From NCBI GenBank assembly GCA_009859145.1, contig VRVR01000026.1, forward strand, positions 62,001 to 126,000: 64,000 nt of DNA, in the 5' to 3' direction. The first letter of the stretch is position 1; every line of letters begins with the position of its first letter. The notes beneath the pieces were generated by a model, which was not told where the DNA came from, searched no databases, and was given only the letters and a program-made list of their open reading frames with translations. The translations under genes and the position numbers were made by a program. Of this stretch, positions 17,380 through 25,400 are shown piece by piece. The stretch comes from Andalucia godoyi (Eukaryota > Discoba > Jakobea > Jakobida > Andaluciidae).

Positions 17380-20337
17380 ATGTCATTGCAGGATGAGTCA
17401 TCCTTGCGAGTTGTGTTTGAGAGACAGTTTCGTGAAGCAAATGAGTTTGACACTGTACATCGTCCGCAAGCTTCGAGCTCCAAAACAGCGTTTCATCGCT
17501 CACGTCAGACAAATCCTGACGATCCGGGCATTACAACGTGTGATTACCACGTGAGCCCCGTTGCAAAGGAAGAGTCGAATGCCGCTGCTGATTTTTTTCG
17601 ATACGCTCAACTCATGGAGAAGTGGAAGTCGAAGCGCTGGTCCGAGTCGAGCATGAAGAGCCAGATGCAGCAAGAAGTGGATCGGTATGTCGACGATCTC
17701 ATCAAGAAACACTCGCGCAAAATCGCTGGCGCCGTCGAAGCACTCTCCGAGCATGCGTGGTTCATCAAGAGCCATCCGGGGTCACCGAGCGAGAAGGTCA
17801 CTCTGTTCCCACAGGCAGTCCGGCTGTATCAGAGACTTGGGGCTCTGTGCTCGACACAGGCTTTGTGGGATCGCGCCGTGCACTATCAATCGATTGCTGT
17901 CGATGCTGTTGTCGAGTTTGAAAGAGCCGGAGTCATGTACACGAAGCGTGACGGTATCAAGCAGTGGGACCTGTTGCGAGACCAAGTTCGACGCTCATTC
18001 TCCCTCAGTCCTGCAGGCGCGCTCAAGTACTTTGAGAACAAGGCCACTGCGCTCTACGTGGCTTGGGCACTGCGAGACCCTTCCTCCAAGAAGGAGGACG
18101 ATCTCGAGATTATCCTTGCCAAGCGCATCCGCAACGATATTGTGAATCTCCGAGAGAAAAAGTTTGAAAAGTGGGGCAATCTGTTCTTCGTTTATCTCAT
18201 CTTCTTTATGTGCATGTTTCTCGCGGCCCGATGCTACCAGGCGTCGTCATGCGATGCCCCCGCACAGATCGTGTACATTGACAGCGCCACATTCTCCACC
18301 ATCCCACACGCGTTTGAACGCATTTCGATATATCCTTCATGTGCCTCAACGTGCGGATTTCCGTGGTACAATCTGCGGCCGGAATGCACGTGCGATCCGA
18401 GCGATCTTGACTGCTCTGGAAACGCAAATCCCGACGTTCCCGATGTAGGATCCACATGCTTTTGCCGAAATGTCGTTTGCGATTCATGCAACATTTGTGG
18501 ACGCTTCCGCTTGATTCTCCGAAAGTATATATTCTGGGTCTTCTTCTTTGCGACTATTTTGGACTCCATCTTGTTCTTGTTGTCCATCATCGCAGTTACC
18601 TATCCGAATCCGCCGCTGGAGGGTGTAGAGGAGTTAGATACGCAGTTCTACGCAAACCGCTCGGAAGCCCTTCGAGACTGTGCCCTCATCATTCCGCACT
18701 ACGGACCGGAAGGGCCGATTGAAGCCACTCTGAAGTGCGCGCTTCAAATCTTTCCTCCAGACAAGATCTACGTCTGCCACAACGGTCCGTCCAACGCTCC
18801 GTTCGACCGTTCCGGAATGCTGCTCAACACGTTTGACTGCGTGAAGAGAGTGTCCGAGTGGTACAGAGAACAAACCGGCCGTCCCAACGCCCCCGACATT
18901 AATTATACTTGGACTTCAGAGGGCTCAAAGAGCGGCGCGATTTTTGAAGGCGTTCTCTTTGCGTCTCGTGAAAAGTATGTTTGCATCATGGACAACGACT
19001 GTCTGCTCCCCAAAGATCTTGCCATTCCCACGTATCTGATGGAACGGAAGGACAAGGTCAAGGCCTTGTCGTTCGTGATTCGCGCTGCGAATACGTACAA
19101 GTCGGATGGAAGCATCAATTTTTGGCCCGCGTTGCAGGACCTGGAATACAAGAAGGCTGCTCTTGCAAAGCTCTTTCAATCGCAAATGGGTACATGTCTG
19201 TTTGCTCACGGGGCGATTGCGTGCTGGCATCGAGAGACTGTGGTGCAGGTTATGCTTCGACACAACGGCAACTTTTTCGGTGATGATCTGCAGATGGGTC
19301 TTATTCTTCAGAAATTCAACGAATCGTCGCGAATGAAGGCTGTTGGAAACGTCAATGTTCCCACCATCACCCCTTCGCATTTCTTCTGCTGCCCGTGGAA
19401 TACGCCAAAGGCAAAGGCGAGCGGAAAGTCTTGGTTCAACCGCATGCTTTGCGCTCCGTACCGTTGCAACGCCTGGGGATGCCATCACGAGGAAAAGAGC
19501 TTGTTCTGCCAACGCGCTCGATCGTGGGATGTTGCTTGCTCAAGAATGCTGATGGAAGAACTCAAAGTTCTACTGTGGACGTGGAACCGCCCAACACTTG
19601 TACTGAAACCGTACGTCGTTTACGAGACGTATTGCACAATTCAGGATTTCCTTCGTGTACCGCTACTCGTCTATGTCTTCCTGTCGTGGGATCGGCTCTA
19701 TCCGTGGCTGATGCTCACCGGTCTATTTTTTGCGCTGTCCATCTTCCTTCATCTGGTCCTTGACTACTGGTCCTTCCGCAAGCGCCCGGAGCTTCGTTCT
19801 GGAACCCGAATCTCGGTCCTCTATTTGTTCTACAACAACGTGCTGCTGCTAACGCGCTGGCTGGGCCTTGTGTACAACGTGTTCTTGTTCCTACCGCGAT
19901 CGCGAGTGCAGTCGAAGATGAAGAACCGGCCCCAGCTTCCGGGATTCATCGACGGGAAGTTTGTCAGTTCTGATAACAGCAATCCGCGCCCGCCCGTCAA
20001 TTCCGAGCTTGAGAAGCTCCACGATGACGTCCGCATCAATCCCTTCGTCCGCGGTGCAAAGCGGACCAAGGAGAATGACGGTTGGCTTGTTATCCAGTGG
20101 GACGGAAGCACATGGACCACCGTCGACAAGATCTTGGACAAATCACCTTTGAACACGACACCAAGAAGAGAAAAGCAAGACGACATGGAGGCGCAGTCGT
20201 ACATTTTCTTCCTCGTTCTCGTCACTGGCGCCTTCTTTCTGGGGTACTATGCAACCCAGACCATCCTTCCGTTCGCAATCGTCCTCTCCATCTTTTGCGT
20301 TCTTTTGTACAATGTCCACGTCGCGTACAATCTCTAA
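17380..20337 (+). CDS. Multi-pass GT2 glycosyltransferase with helical N-terminal region
   Basis: This 985-residue membrane protein has three parts. Residues 1-260 are cytosolic and helical; the 65-250 part resembles MIT/TPR-like helix bundles but is not assigned. A membrane span at about 268-285 leads into a Cys-rich stretch (about 285-375) and another span (about 385-410). A GT2 domain follows with CALIIPHYG, DNDCLL (about 537), FFGDDLQMG (about 634) and QRARSWD (about 710). These correspond to the D, DxD, ED and QxxRW motifs of processive synthases such as cellulose, chitin and hyaluronan synthases. Further membrane spans lie at about 755-860 and 930-975. It likely polymerises a beta-linked polysaccharide from a UDP-sugar at the cell surface; the product is unknown. 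The ATG at 17380 is the first in frame. Confidence 0.82.
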   Translation: MSLQDESSLRVVFERQFREANEFDTVHRPQASSSKTAFHRSRQTNPDDPGITTCDYHVSPVAKEESNAAADFFRYAQLMEKWKSKRWSESSMKSQMQQEVDRYVDDLIKKHSRKIAGAVEALSEHAWFIKSHPGSPSEKVTLFPQAVRLYQRLGALCSTQALWDRAVHYQSIAVDAVVEFERAGVMYTKRDGIKQWDLLRDQVRRSFSLSPAGALKYFENKATALYVAWALRDPSSKKEDDLEIILAKRIRNDIVNLREKKFEKWGNLFFVYLIFFMCMFLAARCYQASSCDAPAQIVYIDSATFSTIPHAFERISIYPSCASTCGFPWYNLRPECTCDPSDLDCSGNANPDVPDVGSTCFCRNVVCDSCNICGRFRLILRKYIFWVFFFATILDSILFLLSIIAVTYPNPPLEGVEELDTQFYANRSEALRDCALIIPHYGPEGPIEATLKCALQIFPPDKIYVCHNGPSNAPFDRSGMLLNTFDCVKRVSEWYREQTGRPNAPDINYTWTSEGSKSGAIFEGVLFASREKYVCIMDNDCLLPKDLAIPTYLMERKDKVKALSFVIRAANTYKSDGSINFWPALQDLEYKKAALAKLFQSQMGTCLFAHGAIACWHRETVVQVMLRHNGNFFGDDLQMGLILQKFNESSRMKAVGNVNVPTITPSHFFCCPWNTPKAKASGKSWFNRMLCAPYRCNAWGCHHEEKSLFCQRARSWDVACSRMLMEELKVLLWTWNRPTLVLKPYVVYETYCTIQDFLRVPLLVYVFLSWDRLYPWLMLTGLFFALSIFLHLVLDYWSFRKRPELRSGTRISVLYLFYNNVLLLTRWLGLVYNVFLFLPRSRVQSKMKNRPQLPGFIDGKFVSSDNSNPRPPVNSELEKLHDDVRINPFVRGAKRTKENDGWLVIQWDGSTWTTVDKILDKSPLNTTPRREKQDDMEAQSYIFFLVLVTGAFFLGYYATQTILPFAIVLSIFCVLLYNVHVAYNL

Positions 20338-20729
20338 TGAACTGCCGTGTTGTTTTTTGTGACTGCGCTAGTTGTTGTACCCACAGATGCGGGGACGCCA
20401 TGCCTCCCCCGCCGCAAAACTCGGGGAGGAAAAAACAAAAAGTAAAAGAGATTAATACCACCTTGGTCGTCAACTGCCGTACTTTCAAACTGACATGCTA
20501 TTTTTTGATACACTGCAAGCCTTTCTCTCTGACGCCTCTTCGCACGTTTTCGCTCTGCAAACAGTACAGACTTGAGAAAGTTTTTGGTTCTTCAGTTTTT
20601 CGTTTCGTTTTAGCTGCTTCGTCCATCTTTGTTTTGTTTTGTTTTGTTTTTCTTAGTATCTATTATTTTTTAATTTTTATTTCCTTTTTGAATTTCTGAT
20701 ACTTTCTTAAAACGCTAGTGATTTGGAGA
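20338..20729. other. Intergenic region, glycosyltransferase / cytochrome c
   Basis: About 390 bp of T-rich DNA with TTTTG runs near 20630-20660 and no coding signal. It should hold the 3' UTR of the first gene and the promoter of cytochrome c. Confidence 0.4.
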
Positions 20730-21056
20730 ATGACTGTTCCCGAGGGAGACGCAGCAGTTGGTGAGAAGATCTTCAAGACGCGTTGTGCGCAGTGCCACGT
20801 GTACGACAAGGCCGGTGGAAACAAGGTTGGTCCGAACCTGCATGGTCTTTTTGGCCGTGTGTCTGGCTCCGTCGATGGATTTGCGTACTCTCCTGCAAAC
20901 AAGTCTGCTGGAGTCACATGGAACGAGGAGTCGCTCTTCTCGTACCTCGAGAACCCGAAGAAGTTCATGCCCGGTAACAAGATGGCGTTCGCTGGACTGC
21001 CAAAGGCTGCCGATCGTGCAAACCTCATTGCGTTCTTGAAGCAAGCCACCGCTTAA
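20730..21056 (+). CDS. Mitochondrial cytochrome c
   Basis: The 108-residue protein has the heme-attachment motif CAQCH at about 19-23. [12 protein letters not shown], the NPKKFMPG segment, and the KMAF methionine (about 85) that serves as sixth heme ligand all match the family. Both heme cysteines are present, unlike the single-Cys cytochrome c of euglenozoans. The protein carries electrons from complex III to complex IV in the intermembrane space; its partner, the complex III hinge protein, is encoded at 8294-8663. The ATG at 20730 gives a normal short N-terminal extension; the upstream frame opens only with GTG. No intron is present. Confidence 0.97.
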   Translation: MTVPEGDAAVGEKIFKTRCAQCHVYDKAGGNKVGPNLHGLFGRVSGSVDGFAYSPANKSAGVTWNEESLFSYLENPKKFMPGNKMAFAGLPKAADRANLIAFLKQATA

Positions 21057-21269
21057 TTGCGTCAGAAAACAACAAGCAGTTGGAAAAACAATCGAGGACA
21101 AATCAGGTCTGCATTTACTGTGGTTTCTTGCGTGTGCGTGCATGCGTGCGTGTGTGTTTTACCGGATTTGCAAATCCAGAATAAAGGAAAAGGAAACCCC
21201 AAAGCAACAATAACAACAACAGCAGAAGAAGAAGCAGAAGAAGAAAAAAAGATGAAGGGACCGTGAGCG

Positions 21270-22094
21270 TCAAGGAGAGGTAAATGACAGGGACTTTGCG
21301 TGGGGTGGAGTTCGGGTCAGAACACAGTCATTGGCGATTGAGAAGGACGGCGAGTCGTGCGGGCTAGGGAGATTTCGCATGTCCTTCAGCACGGATCGGA
21401 AATTCCACGTTGATGTCGAGTGTGACTGGGTCGGAAGAGCAACAGCAGGAGGAGCAGCAGGAGGGGAAGGAGAGCCGAATGATATATCCATACTTGCGCA
21501 TTCGGAAACGAGCAATGCAACTGGATCTGCGACGCACGGGTAATCTTTGAACTGCAGAACGGGCACATGGTTGTTCACACTAGCACGTGAACCACATCCA
21601 GTACCAGTACTAGAAAGTGAATGCGAATGCGAACTGAGAGTGGAGGATTGGCGATGGACACTCAAGACAGATGTAATGGTTGCAGATCGCATTGATGTAT
21701 TGGCGGACGGTCGAGTGTCAAATGAGCAGTCTGCGACAATCACAAGTGACAGCAAATGTCGTTCGATTGCCTCGTTGTCATGGTCATTACGATTATGACG
21801 ACCACCATCATTCTCGCTGCTGTTCACGTTGGCACAGCGGTTGTTGACAGAAAGCAGTTTTTCAGCGGCCTTTCCAAACGCGGTCAGGGAAATACACTCA
21901 CCATCTTCCGCCACCGCACGCATCTTCAATCGATGTGCAACAAAAGTGCTTGGAGCGGCCGTTTGCTGAGATCGGGACGCTGGACAAATAGCGCACTTTT
22001 GCATCGGAAACGATACTTTTCGACTGCATCTCGAACACGCAACATACGAAATCGGAAAATACACATTCTCAACACGAAACTGAACAATGCTCAT
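21270..22094 (-). CDS. RPA1-C/DDIAS-like zinc-ribbon OB-fold protein
   Basis: The first about 85 residues of this 274-residue protein resemble the C-terminal DNA-binding domain of RPA1. There is a zinc ribbon with C20/C23 and C34/C37 (YVACSRCSRKV...KCAIC), a following strand region, and LTAFGKAAEKLLS. An N-terminal RPA1-C-like module followed by a long disordered tail is the layout of the vertebrate damage-response protein DDIAS (noxin). Residues 90-274 are Ser-, Thr-, Asn- and Pro-rich with no motifs I recognise. Binding of single-stranded DNA or a role in replication stress would be expected, but this is inference from fold similarity. It is convergent with cytochrome c and divergent from the SulP gene. 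Confidence 0.62.
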   Translation of the reverse strand: MSIVQFRVENVYFPISYVACSRCSRKVSFPMQKCAICPASRSQQTAAPSTFVAHRLKMRAVAEDGECISLTAFGKAAEKLLSVNNRCANVNSSENDGGRHNRNDHDNEAIERHLLSLVIVADCSFDTRPSANTSMRSATITSVLSVHRQSSTLSSHSHSLSSTGTGCGSRASVNNHVPVLQFKDYPCVADPVALLVSECASMDISFGSPSPPAAPPAVALPTQSHSTSTWNFRSVLKDMRNLPSPHDSPSFSIANDCVLTRTPPHAKSLSFTSP

Positions 22095-22530
22095 CTCACC
22101 TCCACGTTCACCTTAACCAATTTCACCCAATCACCTCCCTTCCTCTCAAGCATCGCTGCAACTCCCTTCTTTTAACGGATATCTTCTCCAAGAGATGCTC
22201 ATTGCATTTTATTTTTTTTTAATCTGTCGGTTGTGCGAGCCGAAATGCAACGAAAGGTCTGCCGGACCTTGCGGAATTCTGCTGTCTCGGAGAGATCGAT
22301 GATCATCCGATGCACCGAGTGCATCGCAGACAGCGGAAGAAAAGAGGAAAATACATGTGTATGTAAAGATTTGGAGGGAAGGTTTTTACCTGAACTCCTT
22401 TCCTTGTTCTTTGTTCCGTGGTCTTGTTCTTGAGCATTGTGTCCTTTTTCTTTCTTTCTTGGGAACCGGAAGGATTATGGCATAAGAGGAAGAAGAAAAT
22501 AGAACGACGGTGAAGGAGGGGGAGAGTCAA
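22095..22530. promoter_or_regulatory. Divergent intergenic region
   Basis: About 435 bp between the divergent starts of the RPA1-C-like and SulP genes. A T-run at about 22210-22220 is visible. No gene recognised. Confidence 0.4.
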
Positions 22531-24954
22531 ATGTCTGTAGAGAGGTTAATTGATTTGGATCAGACGATTATGCGTCGTTCGCGACCGTTTTTGAAGGATC
22601 GCAACGGGGAAGAAGAGATTGTTCGGTCATCTTCGGCTCTCATCACTCGATTATCAAACCGACAGCATTCAGCATTCAGCGAACCAACCTCCAGTGCAAG
22701 TGCCAGTGTCGTTGCCGGCGGTGCATCACAGTGTCCCGTCAAAACTTCGTCGATGGAGCAGTATTTGCCGAGTGATACGGTCTCAGACTCTTTGCGACTG
22801 TTAGAACATCACTATGACATGGTTGGCCGGCTTGGAAAAGACACGACGATTCAGACGTTTTCAAAATCAGTGAGCGAAAACATCAAGGAAGCAGCGTCGT
22901 GTTCCGTCGCATCTGCGTCTTCATCTGCATCGTCGTCATCGGAGCGACAGAGAACTAGTCGTGGGAACTTGTTTGACCAAGGAGTACTTATTCAGCGAGA
23001 TGAAGTCCATGTGGGGCCCATGAAGAAGATGATGCAGACTGCATTTCCAAGCATGATATGGATGAAGGACTATGTCAAGGGATCGTATCGCAAGAAATGG
23101 AAAGGCGATCTGAGTGCGGGTCTCACAGTGGGTGCGCTTCTAGTACCGCAGTCCATGGCCTATGCGTTGCTTGCGGGACTGCCTCCAGTACAAGGATTGT
23201 ACGCATCGTTTCTACCGCTGTTTGCGTATGCATTTCTTGGAACTTCGCCGCACTTGGCCGTCGGTCCCGTGGCAATTGTGTCACTCTTGACTGCTGCCTC
23301 CGTGCAAGAGCTTGATCCGGCATCCGATGCGGAATATGCATCGTATGCCGCAACCCTTGCTGTGCTCGCTGGACTGTTCCAAATCGTATTTGGACTGGCC
23401 AGACTTGGCGTTGTGGTCACAAATGTCTTGTCGCATCCTGTTGTCTCGGGCTTTGTGTCCGCTGCTGCGCTCGTAATCGCTTCTTCCCAGCTAAAGTATC
23501 TGTTTGGGCTGAAGTTCAAGTCATCCGAAAACTTTTTTGCTGTCCTTGCAGATACCGTTGGACACATGGGAGGCATCAATTGGGCGGCGGTGATCATGAG
23601 TGTGATTTGTCTGTTAATCTTGTTTGCCATCAAGAAATCAAAGAAGAGAATTCCAGGACCGCTCATTGTCGTTGTTCTTGGAATTACCATTACTTATGCT
23701 GCGGAACTGCATGTGAAGTTTAACCTTCCTGTTGTTGGCACGATTCCCTCTGGACTGTCCTATCCAACTTTTCCTGTTGTTGAAAATGTGGGGCATCTCG
23801 GAGAACTGATCGTGTCTGCGGTCTCCATTTCTTTTGTGGGGTATATCGAAAGCATTTCGATCGCCACAAGCTTGGCAGCAAAGAACCAGATCACCATCCG
23901 ATCAAACCAAGAACTGATTGCGTTGGGTGTTTCGGATGTCGTTGCTGGGCTGTTTCAAGCTTTCCCGGTAACGGGAGGCTTTTCAAGAACGGCAGTGAAT
24001 GTCAATGCCGGCGCACAATCCCAGTTTGCAAGCATTCTTACTTCCATCATCATTATGCTGACGTGCTTGCTTCTCACTCCACTCTTCTATTATCTCCCCT
24101 ATGCGGTTCTGGGAAGCATTGTTGTCATGGCAGTCATTCCACTGGTGGATTACACGGAGGCCATATTTTGTTTCAAGACTTCTCGTATTGATTTTGCAAT
24201 CCTTACCGTTGCGTTTTGTGCAACATTGGCTATTTCCGTAGAGGTTGGGATCATGTCTGCCCTGGCGTGCTCTGTGGTCCTTGTGATCCACAAATCTTCG
24301 AAGCCGCTGGTTCGCGTGCTCGGAAGGGTGCCCTACACCACGGAATTCACCGACGTCGATCATTCCGAGATCAGCAAAGTGGATCTTGTCATGTCACCAT
24401 CGGTTCTGGTGCTTCGCGTGGATGGGCATGTCTTCTTCGTCAACGCGCGGTATGTTTGCGACTCGATCTTGGTGGCCGCGAAGCAATCGCATGTTCGAGT
24501 GGTTGTGTTGGACATGGCACTTGTGGAATCCATGGATAGCTCCACACTTGCAGAATTCTCCGAATGCATGAAGATTGCAGAGAAGCGTAAGACTGCCCTT
24601 TGTTTTGCGTCTGTGCGTCCGAGTGTTCGTCATGTCATGACCCGCTCAGGTATGTACGAGAAAGCCTGGTTTGCGGAAACTGTTTTTGACGCGGTGCGTG
24701 CAGCCGAGGAAGATCCAGAGTCTAGAAAGCATCTGCCTGAAGATCCGCAAGCCACCGTCCATATCAAGATCGATGAAGACAAGTCGTTCGATTTGCAGCA
24801 AGAAGATGACGTGCAGGTTACCCGAAGTAACGGCCAGTTTACCTCGACCGATGCGTTAAACAACGACGACAACGCCGTCCGGTACGGATCGGTCCACGAT
24901 ACAAGCGGATTGTTAGATGATGATCTCAACAGCAGCGATAGCGATGTACGGTGA
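22531..24954 (+). CDS. SulP/SLC26 anion transporter with STAS domain
   Basis: This 807-residue protein has a disordered Ser-rich N terminus (about 1-170), a SulP membrane domain of 12-14 spans (about 190-615) and a C-terminal STAS domain (about 620-745). The SulP start is clear in LTVGALLVPQSMAYALLAGLPPVQGLYASF, written here as three adjoining short motifs: LTVGALLVPQ, SMAYALLAGL and PPVQGLYASF. The STAS part includes LDMALVESMDSSTL, the conserved helix region. The family moves sulfate, bicarbonate, chloride or other anions, usually with protons or by exchange; substrate cannot be told here. The acidic tail after the STAS domain is probably unstructured. The ATG at 22531 is the first in frame; upstream the frame opens only with GTG. 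Confidence 0.9.
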   Translation: MSVERLIDLDQTIMRRSRPFLKDRNGEEEIVRSSSALITRLSNRQHSAFSEPTSSASASVVAGGASQCPVKTSSMEQYLPSDTVSDSLRLLEHHYDMVGRLGKDTTIQTFSKSVSENIKEAASCSVASASSSASSSSERQRTSRGNLFDQGVLIQRDEVHVGPMKKMMQTAFPSMIWMKDYVKGSYRKKWKGDLSAGLTVGALLVPQSMAYALLAGLPPVQGLYASFLPLFAYAFLGTSPHLAVGPVAIVSLLTAASVQELDPASDAEYASYAATLAVLAGLFQIVFGLARLGVVVTNVLSHPVVSGFVSAAALVIASSQLKYLFGLKFKSSENFFAVLADTVGHMGGINWAAVIMSVICLLILFAIKKSKKRIPGPLIVVVLGITITYAAELHVKFNLPVVGTIPSGLSYPTFPVVENVGHLGELIVSAVSISFVGYIESISIATSLAAKNQITIRSNQELIALGVSDVVAGLFQAFPVTGGFSRTAVNVNAGAQSQFASILTSIIIMLTCLLLTPLFYYLPYAVLGSIVVMAVIPLVDYTEAIFCFKTSRIDFAILTVAFCATLAISVEVGIMSALACSVVLVIHKSSKPLVRVLGRVPYTTEFTDVDHSEISKVDLVMSPSVLVLRVDGHVFFVNARYVCDSILVAAKQSHVRVVVLDMALVESMDSSTLAEFSECMKIAEKRKTALCFASVRPSVRHVMTRSGMYEKAWFAETVFDAVRAAEEDPESRKHLPEDPQATVHIKIDEDKSFDLQQEDDVQVTRSNGQFTSTDALNNDDNAVRYGSVHDTSGLLDDDLNSSDSDVR

Positions 24955-24984
24955 ATAAAACCCATACTCCCCTGCACCGCTCTT

Positions 24985-25017
<33 letters not shown>

Positions 25018-25400
25018 CTCATCATTGGTTTTCGGGGTGCGCTGTCGTACTCCTCCTTTCAGCCCTTCCCCGGTCTCAACTCTCTTCCGTCATCCCCGAG
25101 CTTGATTCTACACGTTTTTCGCTCATTAGGAAAAGAATCTCTGCAGTCCGCCACAAGTGGAGTGTGCTACATGCATTTTCTCTTTTGACATTTTCGATAA
25201 TTCGCCATTTACTTTTTTAATGGTCTGTTTTTAAAAAAATTACCAAACCGCTTTTCCTTCTTCTTTTCCCCCTTTGTTTCCTTGTTTCCTTGTTTCCTTT
25301 CTCCTGCTGTTGGCTGGATCCTGTTTAGTCGTGTATTTGGCTTTTCGCTCCTCCTCCTCCTCCAAAACAAAAACAAAAAAACAAAACAAGAAAGGAAGAG
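24955..25400. promoter_or_regulatory. Intergenic region, SulP / WDR3
   Basis: About 445 bp between tandem genes. It holds a (CTG)n run near 24990-25014 and T/TTCC-rich DNA before the WDR3 start. No gene seen. Confidence 0.4.
24990..25014. repeat. (CTG)n microsatellite
   Basis: About eight CTG units in the SulP 3' UTR or intergenic region. Confidence 0.9.
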
